The notes under the pieces: model-generated
Seen by the model: the letters and a program-made list of their open reading frames with translations, nothing else
Told to the model about the DNA's origin: nothing
Databases searched by the model: none
Shown: in pieces, positions 12,001 to 22,402 of the stretch
Layout of the letters: each line of letters begins with the position of its first letter
Numbering within the stretch: position 1 is the first letter of the stretch
Translations under genes and position numbers: made by a program
NCBI GenBank assembly: GCA_002633005.1
Contig: NMRA01000172.1
Coordinates: 297,205 to 361,204, forward strand
DNA: 64,000 bases
Reading direction: 5' to 3'
Origin: Phoronis australis
Lineage: Eukaryota > Phoronida > Phoronidae

Positions 12001-14030
12001 TTCTCGCTAAGAATGTCCCTTTGAGTTACTAAAACTCAATTGCTTAAAAACACTTTTATTGATTCAAAAGCATCTTTGTCCCATGATTTAGTCATTAAGT
12101 TTTTGCTCTCAATACAAACTACTCGAGGTGTTTCAGTGTGTTGAACTAATTAGAATCAGAAAGCACATATCTACGAGAGGCCTGCAGTGTGTCCAGTTTC
12201 AAAACTTAGGTTTAGTGAAGTGTGTTGTTCCTTGCAGATAACCTGACATCTCTGTCGAAATATCACTTATTCAAATTTTGTTTATGCGAAATGTATCTTC
12301 GCATTCTCAAACACTTTGTGTTAATTGTATCTTTTCACGACGATTAAGAGTTTTGAGAAAATTTTTGAATAATTTTTTGGCAGGATGCTCCAGAATTTAT
12401 AATATTATTCACTTGATAATGCGAAAAGCTAACTGAGCTTTGTTGTAATAGAATACTGGATAATGGCAGCTGTCCTGTGTTTTAATTTGTTTTCTCTATT
12501 GTTTCAGTTGGATAGTTCATGGACGTGTGTTCATGTGAGGGCTGAACGTTGGTACCCAGTGGCTAATTACACCCGCGAGTATGAAGTTAGGGTTTATGAC
12601 TACTATCAAACATGTAAGTATAGGTTATCAGATGTACATTCAAACATGTAAGTATAGCTTGTCAGCTGTACATTCAAACATGTAAGTACAGGTTGTCAGC
12701 TGTACATTCAAACATGTAAGTACAGGTTGTCAGCTGTACATTCAAACATGTAAGTATAGCTTGTCAGCTGTACATTCAAACATGTAAGTATAGGTTGTCA
12801 GCTGTACATTCAAACATGTAAGTACAGGTTGTCAGCTGTACATTCTTGAAACTGTCCCATGTGACAAATTATCTGTAAAGTGTGCTACAGGCAAAAGTAT
12901 TCAGTCTAAAGCACTGTACAGTCAGTGAACTATTGCAGTAACATTTATATTCCTAGTTTTATTTCATTACTTTAAATGTAGACTGCATGGTGGGACGTGC
13001 ATGGTGGAATGTGCATGCATGCCAGTGCTGGAAAAATCAACAGCGCTTGGTTTAGATAAATGGCAGTGGGTCGCTAAAAATGAAGGCCATATTGGCATCA
13101 CAGAATGTTCTGCTTATAGTGCAATACTTGCAGCAACTCTTACAACTTGCTGGTTACATTTATTCTGCCGTTTATTGTTTATTAATAAATTACTTCTAAA
13201 TTTTTGACATACTCTCATCTGTCATTGTGTAGCCCAATGTGTTTGCTGAGAGACAAACGTAAACCTTCAAGCACGAAAATTTCAAAATTAGTTGTTCAAA
13301 CTTAAACTTGTGTCAGAACAACTTAAATGAACAGGTCTCATCAGATTTTGACCCTTTGTAATCCTGCCCCTTAAAGGTCATGTTGTTGGTGTGCTTGGTT
13401 GCACACTATCTGGACACCAACACGTGTTGTCTTGCTCACGCACGGAGGGCGGTAAACTTGTCACATGACAGATAATAGTTGAGCTATTATCCAAGTGGAG
13501 TGCTGCATGCTCATGGATTGTCTGCTTTGCAGTCAAGTCAACCTTTCACAGGCAGCTCATCGTGGCATGGCTTGGTGCTGGCTCTGAAACTCTTTTCCTC
13601 AGACACTTAACTTTGACAGAATCTGTTGGGACAATCTGCTTTACTAATGGATAATATTTTGTATGACTTGTGGGGATGCGTTGGAATATTGTAATTGTTA
13701 TTTCCATGGTTTTTTGTTAATATCGATTGAAAGTGGGACTTTTTGATCACTACAACAAAATTTATGCACAGATTCTACTTTTGTTTGATGAATATTTATT
13801 ATTTATTTCATTTTTCAGCCAATCACAACACGTCGATGTACTGGGCCGAAGGTCTCACGCGTCTTGACGTCTGCCAAGTGTGTGGCTCTTGGCAGTGTCC
13901 CTACTGTCCCTTCTACAATACAGCGACATCTGGTGCTGGATTCAGCATCGTTCTTCTGGTCACGTCTGTGTTAGTGAGTCTGTTTCATTACAACTGGATC
14001 ACCTTCAGAGCCGGCGTATCTGTTAGATAA
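1..14030 (+). CDS. TEP-1: thioester-containing protein (C3/A2M/CD109/Mcr-like), 3' half
   Basis: Thirteen spliced exons (1-58, 2698-2869, 3589-3777, 4684-4923, 5374-5510, 6311-6485, 8681-8913, 9936-10088, 10505-10567, 11148-11281, 11541-11715, 12508-12613, 13819-14030) keep one open frame of 681 residues to a TAA. The window begins inside an exon, so the signal peptide and first MG domains are missing. Visible in order: end of an MG domain, CUB-type stretch, thioester domain with PYACGEQ, the DxxxPSVWLTAF block, receptor-binding domain, four-cysteine knuckle and hydrophobic tail. Proteins of this superfamily are secreted or membrane-anchored opsonins or protease traps whose Cys-Gln thioester bonds covalently to targets. 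Asp in VYDRNM replaces the catalytic His of C3/C4B. All exon borders but one match those of the paralog downstream. Family is certain; orthology to CD109, Mcr or C3 is not resolved. Confidence 0.93.
370..1850. repeat. Degenerate ~130-bp repeat array with CTCF-like cores (TEP-1 intron)
   Basis: About 12 units spaced 100-160 bp. Each has a T-rich block, often CATTTTCAGA, then a core resembling GCC-CCTAGTGG followed by a CATTTTT-like run. Clear cores are near 403, 519, 675, 799, 1025, 1165, 1295 and 1410; others are decayed. Read on the minus strand the cores approach the CTCF consensus CCASYAGRKGGCR (403-415 and 519-531 each have one mismatch). Function is inferred, not shown. Confidence 0.7.
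1850..2697. other. TEP-1 intron, no gene seen
   Basis: Single-copy AT-rich intron sequence between the repeat array and the next acceptor. Short open frames on both strands look like chance; no domain or splice pattern was seen. Confidence 0.6.
2698..2869 (+). CDS. TEP-1 exon, CUB/pre-thioester segment
   Basis: 172 bp, same length and phase as TEP-2 exon 23. The residues LLDLLNTGSLILPEFNI are shared by both paralogs. The acceptor is AAG, weaker than the CAG in TEP-2; the donor is GTGAGT. Confidence 0.92.
3589..3777 (+). CDS. TEP-1 exon with thioester site ACGEQ
   Basis: 189 bp, equal to TEP-2 exon 24. It encodes GDVIGPG, then PYACGEQ; the thioester Cys codon is 3660-3662 and the Gln codon 3669-3671. 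The classical motif is GCGEQ; here Ala precedes Cys. Donor GTACAC is unusual but keeps phase. Confidence 0.95.
3825..3825. other. Ambiguous base (N) beside a poly-G run
   Basis: A single N lies 29 bp downstream of a G homopolymer in the intron after the thioester exon. This suggests a sequencing or assembly uncertainty in the draft. Confidence 0.95.
4684..4923 (+). CDS. TEP-1 exon, thioester domain part 1
   Basis: Encodes the alpha-helical thioester domain around FEDWSQPSVWLTAF and DFFIDISMLDKMALWL. Together with the next exon it corresponds to the single exon 25 of TEP-2. Donor is GTTGAG, weak, in phase 1. Confidence 0.9.
5374..5510 (+). CDS. TEP-1 exon, thioester domain part 2 (catalytic-position Asp)
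   Basis: Encodes VYDRNM followed by KENVTLTAYVLISL. Alignment to the C3 block VIHQEM ... MALTAFVLISL places Asp at the catalytic His position. Acceptor TAG, donor GTAAGT. Confidence 0.92.
6311..6485 (+). CDS. TEP-1 exon, thioester domain
   Basis: 175 bp in both paralogs. It holds the DPYTMAIVCYAL helix typical of the thioester domain (PYxxAIxxYAL). Acceptor CAG, donor GTGAGT. Confidence 0.92.
6486..8680. other. TEP-1 intron (2.2 kb), nothing recognised
   Basis: No exon-like frame, tandem repeat or transposon terminus was recognised. Short open frames lack splice-site support and any counterpart in the paralog. Confidence 0.6.
8681..8913 (+). CDS. TEP-1 exon, end of thioester domain
   Basis: 233 bp in both paralogs. 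Encodes EYDYWSP, IEYIDAR, then ATAVAASSYALMSYL and GGFSATA, the usual GGFxSTQD end of the thioester domain, continued in the next exon by DTIVALQAL. Confidence 0.94.
9936..10088 (+). CDS. TEP-1 exon, second CUB segment
   Basis: 153 bp in both paralogs. Starts DTIVALQALTEYAK, a hallmark of the TED-to-CUB border. Acceptor CAG, donor GTGAGT. Confidence 0.93.
10505..10567 (+). CDS. TEP-1 exon, GSGLALVQ
   Basis: 63 bp in both paralogs. Encodes ISAQGSGLALVQ, matching the conserved A2M/C3 pattern GxGxALVQ just before the receptor-binding domain. Confidence 0.93.
11148..11281 (+). CDS. TEP-1 exon, receptor-binding domain start
   Basis: 134 bp in both paralogs. NVEYPFLLRQPP and FSGRNLSI are shared. 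Ends in phase 2 at a GTAAGG donor. Confidence 0.92.
11541..11715 (+). CDS. TEP-1 exon, receptor-binding (MG8) domain
   Basis: 175 bp in both paralogs. SGMSILEVELPSGYE is the classic receptor-binding-domain strand (SGMxxxxVxLPSGF). Confidence 0.93.
11900..11985 (+). repeat. tRNA-derived SINE head remnant
   Basis: TAGCTGAGTGCAAGAG (A-box-like, about 11920) and GGGCTCGATTCC (B-box-like, 11962-11973) have tRNA-like spacing. The cloverleaf is degenerate, so this is a SINE remnant rather than a tRNA gene. It lies in the intron after the MG8 exon. Confidence 0.4.
12508..12613 (+). CDS. TEP-1 exon, end of receptor-binding domain
   Basis: 106 bp in both paralogs. VANYTREYEVRVYDYY ends the receptor-binding domain. 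Its GTAAGT donor is copy 1 of a tandem repeat that contains seven such donors. Confidence 0.92.
12608..12845 (+). repeat. 34-bp minisatellite, 7 copies, each with a consensus 5' splice site
   Basis: Seven tandem copies (7 x 34 = 238 bp) start with AAACATGTAAGTA and end with GTACATTC. Copy 1 begins inside the last six bases of the exon and supplies its true donor; six further AACAT|GTAAGT donors follow at 34-bp steps. Copies differ at only a few positions. Confidence 0.97.
13819..14030 (+). CDS. TEP-1 last coding exon: C-x2-C-x4-C-x2-C knuckle and hydrophobic tail
   Basis: Starts after a TTTTTCAG acceptor and ends with TAA at 14028-14030. It encodes a four-cysteine motif (CQVCGSWQCPYC), then a hydrophobic stretch FSIVLLVTSVLVSLF and a short basic end. 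The tail may be a GPI signal or a transmembrane anchor. The first 113 bp are nearly identical to the TEP-2 exon. Confidence 0.92.
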
Positions 14031-14969
14031 TAAATGCACAGAGTTAGCTGTACATCTGAATTGCGAATCTTTCAAACAGCTGCATATTTGTTATGACAGA
14101 GGTATTCAGCTAATCTGAATTTAAACAAATACAATTGATTTTTAGTAATTTGCAGTTTAATACATGCAATACTAGAAGGCTTTAACCAAACACAATCTAA
14201 TTTGAATTTAAACTAAAGGATATATTCTTGTAAAACTCAGGTGTCTGGTCGATGTATGATATCATGATTCACTGAAAAGTTGTCGTCTTGCAAGCAGACA
14301 CTGTTATGGTGGTGTGGTTGATCAGATATTGATTTGGTGCTGTTGATCTTTAACAGAGTGCTGTGTCTCAGCCAGTTTCTGTCAACAACAATGGCTGGAT
14401 GTTGATTTGTGTACATCTAAAATTATTTGCACAATTGTACAGATACATGATCCTGCATTTTATGCGCCCACAAGTATACATGTGTGTGCATTATGCTGTT
14501 ATCCCCATCGTTCCGGCATCCGTCTGACCAGCCTCTGGTGCTGCTTCTCCAAAATCCCAGGATGCAATGTGCTGACTGTATTCTCATCCTTATTTTGAAG
14601 GTCATGTGACTTGACTCGCCTGATAGTTGTCGTTACTTTACATCATAGATAATGCCTCACCACGACATGCGTGTGAAGGAAATTATCATAGTTTAAAAAA
14701 GGCTGTAACAAATAGACAAAGTATTGTTTCTTTGTTGTTCAGTTATTAATCTGTACATATTGCATTATTCTAAGTATCCAACTAGAAATATAATTTGTAG
14801 GCAAGTGCTGAGTCTTTGAGACAAGCTTTGATTTATTTAGCACCAGCCCAGTATACACTGTATTTGTTGGGAGGGACAAGACTTCGTTGCTAAGTCTTTT
14901 CACGTCATGTTATTGCCAAACACGAGCTGGAATAAATTGGAACGATCTAGGTAGTAGTTTAATCGTGGA

Positions 14970-15365
14970 TCGCACTGGCAAATTTTCGGATGGATTCGAC
15001 TGTTAATGTTCCCCTAGAGGCAACTTGTTTTTTACGTTTGCATTTTTTATCTTTGGAATTCAAGAAAGATTTTCATGAAATTTTGGCAAATAGGTATCTG
15101 TTAAGGAGGCAATGACATCTTCTTGTTTTCAGATGGATCAGACCTATTGTATGCCACCTAGTGGCTATTTTTAGTATTTTTGAGTGGGTTTTGGCATCTG
15201 CCTCTATCAGCCAAACCACTCCAATATTCGTTGCACCCCCTAGTGGTCTTTTGATTGTTTTTTTGTCTGTTGGTTGAGGTCCGCTTCCCCATTCTCCAAG
15301 TTGCGAAGAATCATGACTTGCTGACTTGTTATGCGCCCCTAGTGGCTATTTTAAGTGTACTTTGC
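14970..15365. repeat. Second block of the CTCF-like repeat (4 units)
   Basis: Units of the same family as in the first intron. Cores lie near 15013, 15152-15164 (TGCCACCTAGTGG, a full match on the minus strand to CCASYAGRKGGCR), 15234-15246 (one mismatch) and about 15334 (one base short). The T-rich block and CATTTTCAGATGGAT-like motif recur. Confidence 0.72.
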
Positions 15366-16650
15366 TACTAGCGTTGCTCTCTTTTCTGGGAATGTTTAAA
15401 AATCATAATTGTCTCTTGTACCTGCGCTGTTTTGGTGCACATGGTGGGCACATATCAATGCCCAACATTTCTCTTGTTTATTGATAACTGACCTAAGTTT
15501 GCTGGTTTGATTGGACCAATGTGTGCAAAGTTTTGTTTAACTGTACATGACATTGTAATTCCTATAATCTTTTTAGTGTTGTCAGAATGATTGTTAAAGC
15601 TCAAATTGCAACATAATCTACCTTAAGTACGTCGTTTTCGTCTGCTGGAAATAAAAAATCGCAGGAGTGTGAAACACCAATGAATAGTGAACAACATGTG
15701 AACAATGTGATGAGACGTAATACGACTGCTGGAAATGAAGTATTATGGGTATTTATTTTTGATTAAGTGACGTCATTTGTATTCATGATGAGGCCGTTAG
15801 TCTTCAATGACTGATGTGGAAGATATTAATGATGAAGTTGTGATAATGGTACAACACAGTGATCAAGCTTTTATTGCAGTTGTTATTATTGTATACAAAT
15901 CCATTTTGAAAAACCAAAATAGTGTGTTACCTCCTACGAGTGCTAGTCTTAGAATTTGTTTATTAATTACTTGTATAATTTTGCCATGTGAAGTCAAGTT
16001 TAAACTGCATGCAATTAAGAGATTCCATATTTATACTCAAATAATTAACACAAACTGAAGTAGTCTTTAGACATTCACAGATAGTGCTAAGTTTGTTCAT
16101 GGTACACCACCCGATAGAAATGACGTGTATGTGGTATGTTTATACTATGATAATCATTGTTTTTCAAGATTAAGTGACACTTTGATTAGATGAAAGGCTT
16201 AAAAAGATGCCTATCATTTTTTTGGGAAATGACATTGTGTATAGGTGTGTGTGTAAATTGTATGAGATTTTGAACGATTGATGGCTTGTACATATTTTTA
16301 TATTGGTGTTGGGAGTAAAGATGTTTTAGTTAAAGACATTGAGTCCTGCTTTCTGTAAAAAACCGTGTTTTGATTTTGGCCCCTTACTGTTATAAAATTG
16401 GTTTTGCCTTGTTCGATACTCTGTTTAGAGGTGACCTTTGAGGCCGGAAATCACACCTGTTTTGACTTTGAACTGTGGGCTGAGCCATCCAGGTAAATTG
16501 TGGTATGCTTATTGGCCAAGCTATTGTACATTTATACATAAACTTGAAACGATTCCAGGCTTTATATAAGACTTTCTGCTGTGACATTCCATTTACCTAA
16601 CAATTTTGTCTTCATGAATGACCAACATTCCATATTGTAAATGCTGTATA

Positions 16651-16656
16651 AATAAA
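16651..16656 (+). terminator. Candidate polyadenylation signal AATAAA
   Basis: AATAAA followed within 20 bp by a GT-rich element. It would end the TEP-1 transcript about 2.6 kb after the stop. Confidence 0.45.
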
Positions 16657-16699
16657 AGATTTGATACAGTGTCTGGTGTTGATTTTCATTCTTGTAGGT

Positions 16700-18150
16700 T
16701 TAGGAATTGTCTCCAGTCAAAAACTGACAGGCATCCGCATTTTCCGTGCTCACTTGTATGTAGCGCTGCGTGTAAGAAAAAAGTGTGGTCCGTGAGAAAA
16801 GAATTGTGGTACATCAGAAAAAGGAAAAGAAAATTATACAGCTCACGAGAGAATTGTGTTCAGGAAAAAAAATGCTGTTAGTGATAACGCCCGTGAGTTG
16901 AGGGGAACGGAATGGTTGTCAACCTGTTAGTAAAAATACTTGTAAATTTTACAAACTAGCTTTTATCGTCTATTAAATGGGTTTGACGATTTCCTATCCA
17001 ACAGCAAAAGTCTTAGTACCTAGATTTCACTATACCCACAAATGACTCCTCCCTGATTTAGTTATCGGTTTTGAATCAGTTGAATCGTGCAGTTATAGGA
17101 ATTATGCTCAATAGGAGTGATTTGTGTGTTGACGATTTTTTTTAAAACACCAATGTTTTTCATGTGCTATGACCAGTGCTGTAGTGGAGCGTAAGCGCAC
17201 GTTGGCGCAGCCAACAACCTTTTGGTATTTGAACGTAGAGCCTACGCACCGTAAGTTAGGTTCAGTGCTCAAGGTGATACGATGGGCTTTGGGCGCCTAC
17301 TTACCTCTAATTTTACCACTACAGCACTGGCTATGACAGTAGTATTCTTAGAAAACTCCTACGTCGTGCTTTTATGGGTGTTTATTTTATGCTTACCTCA
17401 GCACTTAACGAAAACAATGGTCACCTTTCTGGTTACTGCATACCCAAGTTTGCACACTTGGTCGCGTGCCATAATTGCAAGACACTCTCGAAACGCTGGC
17501 TCGTGGCGAGAAATCTTCACACATGGCATAGAAATTGTTCAGTAAATTCTATGCCCTAATTCCCCCTCTGGCCATTCACTTCAGTGGCCGCGCCATTTTG
17601 CTGGTGTACGCTGCTAAGGCTCCGAGCATACTCTCGAAACACCTTTCACACACTTGATTTTGCGTGGTCTTATGTGACCTCGCCAAACTCGCGAGAAACT
17701 TACTTTACGGAATGCAGCCCTGTTGACGAGTAATTGCGACACCATCCTAACATACCACGCATTCTCCGTTTTTTTTTGTTCGACGAGTTACTTTGAAATG
17801 GTACATCAATCAAACGCGTGTGAAGATGATATATGAGGTTAGGCTACATATAGTTGCAATCCAGCAAAGGTTGTTGGTGAATGTAAGTCCAGAAATCGCA
17901 CATATTTTGACAAAGGAACAATTTGAGACCAATCCCATAAGGGTGTGTGCGGGCCTAAATCAAAATTTGTTTTTTTGACAGAGCATGAGATTAATGCCAC
18001 AATAAAGATTTCCGGCATCTTTTATAATCATTCTATCAGTGGTGCACATTTACATTTGTTTGTCTCAGAACTGATAGCTTAAAGCTGGGTAAAATGCCCC
18101 TCGGCCATGGTAAGTACCTATACACAACTTTGTACTATGATGACTGTTCG
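16700..18150. other. Intergenic, dispersed-repeat remnants
   Basis: No gene seen. 17570-17720 resembles, inverted, a stretch at about 38415-38520 (both carry TTTGGCGAGGTCAC). 17816-17885 resembles 11384-11443 (both carry a GATGAGGTTA-like block and GCAATCCAGC). These are low-level dispersed repeats. Confidence 0.45.
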
Positions 18151-18309
18151 CAGTGGCAGATTTAGAGGGGGGGGCAAGGGGGCCATGCCCCCTCCTAAAA
18201 TTCTCCAAGATTCCATTGGGCAGTTCGGGAGTGCCAATGTCTGACAGGCAAAATCCTGGCTAATACTCTGCTCTGCCCCCCCCCTAACTCAAAATCCTGG
18301 ATCCGCCCA
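18151..18309 (+). mobile_element. Short G-run element (family A), plus copy
   Basis: About 160 bp beginning GTGGCAGATTTAG plus a G run and ending CTGGATCCGCC. The reverse complement of 62009-62169 aligns along its whole length; 44116-44232 shares the ends. The ends form a short imperfect inverted repeat, consistent with a non-autonomous element. Confidence 0.65.
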
Positions 18310-21300
18310 TGGTTCGTGCATGTATACGCAAGCAGGAAGTGTTTTTGTAAACCTGCCGAGGTTTATGATCGGGAACAGAATGTGGATGCTGTTGAAGTTA
18401 CTTAGGATACCGCAAGCGCAATATCGTAGAGGAATTTGAACAAGCGGAGGTGCGCATTAGCTGAAGAGGCACGTCATGCTGTGGTTACAGCGAAACAGCA
18501 GCTGACACTCCAAGTTATGACCGAACTCTGAGTTGATGTGGGGATCCTGGCTGGCATCCGAGACGATTAAGTCTTGATTCTAGGATCTAAATTATTAATG
18601 AGACGCTTGGCAGCACTTGGAGAAACAATATATCCCAACATATCCCGGTGTTAGGTATTTTTATTACCAGTTCACATCTGATGACTCCAGCATTGAAGCA
18701 AAAAGTAGTCACGGTAGTAGAAATCTCGAGTTTGACTTAAAGTTTGTAGCTCGAACCTGCTAAGATGGAACGGAAAATGTCAAAAACATTTTCGATTTCA
18801 GAAGTATGACTAGACCCCGGTCAGGAAGTCTTTTCATCTATTAAGGCCAGGTTTTATAAAGGTTAGTCGCTCAAACCAAGTTAGTTTTTTACAAGATATG
18901 GATCCTTATCATCAGCTTACTGTAAATAGTTTTGCCCGTTGGATTTAAAGCTCATTGCAAATAGCCCATGCCGAAAAAGCTTCAGCTGACCAACTTATAA
19001 ATCGATGCCTGTTCGGTAGAGCTTCTGTTATGTAAAATTGCATCAAAGAAAATAAAAAATAGCACACTTTTTACAGTATTCTACAAACACATTATGAAAT
19101 CCCGAACATTTTTCTGCAATTTAGCAAGTCCCCGAAATTACTTTTGTTTGAATTTATACGATGTGAACTGTATGACGTCCATACTGTGGTGTCTATTCCA
19201 CCGATTATTAAACGTAAAGAACATGCAACAGCATGCCTCCCTATAACGTTTTCTGTCCGTTTTCTAAAGCAACTGCTAATGTCTCAATACACTTAAAACG
19301 TTTTTCTGCAATTGTGCGCCAGGATTGAGCGGTTAACCACTTCAGGTTCTAGATTATTGGCTATGAAAACTTACGTCTTCACTGTGTGACTAACATGAAA
19401 AGCGATTGGCTCCGTCGCCAAAAAGTACTATTCAGTGACCAATTAAAAAGAAATCCGAAGAAAATTTTGGTTTTTATATTATCGTGCAACCTCAGTGTCG
19501 TCCACTTCTAGGAAAAAAGTGTCACTTTCAGAGATAGAAAGTGACCATTTTTATAAGAAATCAAATTGCCACTTCCTATCTTCGGACCAGAAATAGCTAT
19601 CTCTGGGTCAGAGAGTAAAATTGAAACGCATTTTTTATGTCCACTTTCGATACCGTACGGAAACAGTGCTGTCGAAACATCCCGGCGATTGCAGCATCAA
19701 CACTTACGTTACTGAAACAAATAGTGTGAGGTACGACAGCTCAAGTGAAAGAAAAGCCACAAAAAATCCATTTTCCCACAGCAGAATTGCTCAGTAAACC
19801 GATCTTCTACCGTTATTAAATTTAGCAACGACTTTTCAACTCTTCAACAAATAAATCAACCATTTGAATGCGTCACAACCATTACGTATCCGTATGAATG
19901 TGTGGCTGGGTATATTTTACGACCGGGTACAGTTCGGTCATCTAATAATTTGCTGTTTAGTATAGATTACCTTGCTGCACCGCCGGTAGTTTTATTGATT
20001 TGTCTGTATACGCTGGCTACTTTTCGCCATATGGAATAGCACCTGGGTTTCTACCTGAAAGGTGTCGATCGCTTTTCAGATAGAGAATACGACAGTATTC
20101 AGTGACCTTGTGATTTAACGCTACCTAACAGGTCTATTGTCAACTACGGATTCAGAAAATACCTCGCTCCCGCATGTAACGACGATTACTTCAGACAATG
20201 GTCAGGCAAACTATACGTATAGAAAGAAAGGCGCGTACAGTTAAATGTAGGTCAACCTAAAACCTCAAAGAAGAGCTTGTCTTGAGCTGCGTATGACATC
20301 CGTCTGTCTGTGTTGGAGACGTAAAAGGGACTGGACTACGTAATTTCATGGAATATTTCAACTTATGAAGGTTAGTGTCTTTTGAGAGAACTATGGTAAA
20401 ACGATGTACCTTGCAAATAGGTCAAATCTGCGCCAACGGTTGTCGTCGGTTATGATCGCCAGTGACACACCGCTGTAAACGAAGAAGCAATAAAATATTT
20501 CCATGTCAACATATAACCTAAAGTTACAAGAGCGTTTTCTTCATTTAGCTGTGTCTTATGATACTGGAACATTGAGGTGACTTTAGTTTCTTTTTACCCA
20601 TACGACAGTGTTATAGTGATGAAGTTCGACATGAGATGCCCGGCTTGTAACCGGCCAACTTCATTACCTTACTGGGAACAGGTTATAGTTTGAACTGACA
20701 TGGTTAATTTTAAGGGTGTAAAATCGTTACTTTTTAAATTGCGTCTCCGAAAACAGTTTAGGAATGAGGATGATTATCACCGCATCATTTTGTATTTAAT
20801 AAAAGAGTTGATTGATGTTTATTACCTGGTATCATTTGGTATTTGATAAAAACAATGATTGATGTTTCTATCGGCTATGAATCTCACGCATTTTAATCAG
20901 TATAGAGAAGCTTACCTACATTATTTACCATAATCTTCAGCAACCGAAAAATCTCAGCGCAAACTTGTACCTGTATAGTGCTGTCCCGGCCAGGAAAAAC
21001 TTGATCACGCTCAATTACCTATCGCTATATATTTGATTAATATCTTGTCAGTACACTTTCCATTTACCCTGTGATGTAGAATTGGATCAAAGCGTTTTAA
21101 TTATTAACTGCGAAAGAACCATTATCATAAACTCATATCATGTTGATGTTTTACTCGTCTACATTTGCAGAGGTCGTTGATCTGATTCGCTGCTTCCTCA
21201 ATTTTCTATGCTTCGCAGTCAGCCATTGTACACGCCATATTTACTGCTTTTTCAATGATGTCATAGCTATTGATACCACCCTCCGGTAAACACAGTTATT

Positions 21301-21840
21301 GACCGCAAGTTCACTAATGATTAATAACTACGATAATACTTTACTTATTTCGCTCGAAACAATTGCCAAAACTGAGGTTTTTGGGTCTGTTTACCATCTT
21401 GCTAGTTAATGAAATTTTGACTAATGCTTTATGACAATTTCTCATTATGCTAGCAACCAACAGGAGAGTACTTTTTAATATTTATTTTTGAAAAATTTAA
21501 CATTCTTTTCTTTTCCCGCCATTCCCTGCGCTTCATATGTGAAGAATTGTCGTCCACACTTCAGACACCAGACAATAAACGTAACAACGGCGCTTGAAGC
21601 ACTATTGTTCTGACCTAGGTACTACAGACTTTTTCGTAATACCGTCATCATACAATCAGGTCAACGTTTGACTACCTGAGTCATTCAAACAAATCAACAG
21701 CAGATTATTGTAATATGACACGCACGGCGGGCATGCTTGTCTGGCGGAGTAACAGAGGTTTTCAAATTTAGCTTTCAGCACTCTACGCAATTTAGTGCGC
21801 ATTTGATTTATTGAGAGCTATGAATTCAATACTGGATTAA
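18310..21840. other. Intergenic, nothing recognised
   Basis: AT-rich DNA with no long open frame, exon chain, tandem repeat or transposon terminus that I could support. Confidence 0.6.
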
Positions 21841-22217
21841 AATTTCTTGGACCCCCTAAGTTATATGCGGTCTATGAATGCTAGTACATGTACACTGAGC
21901 GGCCCCCGGTCACCCCTAATTTGGAGGTCCTTTCTTTGTTCGCCACTAAGTTTCACACTCCACCACCCACTCGACATAGTTTCTCGCCCCCAGTACAAAC
22001 TTCGAGCCCCAACCCTTTGCTTCAGTGAGATCCTTATTTAGTACCAAGACCTAAGGTGTCACCATAATTAGCTGGAAATGTCAGCAAGCTCTGAACGAGT
22101 ATTGGGTTTTGTTCGTAAGCATTTCGAAGCTTTATAAAGACTTCCAAAAAATTCGGGAAATCAGAAACGGGCGATCGAATTCTTGTCGTTGTGGACCTTT
22201 TGGTAACAAAAAGGCGG

Positions 22218-22402
22218 GCGGACTAAAAAACAAACAAACGGGGGCACCATTGTGAATCGCGCGTTTGTGCTTGTTTAGGGGAGTTTTGTCTCATTTTCTC
22301 GGACATTTTTGTTTCTCGGAGGCGGACCTTTTTGCCCACTTCGTCAAATGGGGGGGGGGCTCGTTCGAGCCTCCCGAGCCCCCTCCCTGGGTGCGCGCAT
22401 GG
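22218..22402 (-). mobile_element. Short element (family B), minus copy
   Basis: TTTTGTCTC, CGGACATTTTTGTTTC and GGGCTCGTTCGAGCC lead to an end at GTGCGCGCATGG. The reverse complement of 45580-45700 aligns with the same blocks in the same order. Probably truncated relative to the other copy. Confidence 0.6.

Larger units (their letters stand above)
14029..16680 (+). other. Probable TEP-1 3' UTR and flank
   Basis: No coding exon follows the TAA. AATAAA occurs at 14029-14034, overlapping the stop. A stronger-looking site is AATAAA at 16651-16656 followed by a GT-rich stretch (GTGTCTGGTGTTG). A 2.6-kb 3' UTR is therefore possible. Which site is used cannot be told from sequence. Confidence 0.45.
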
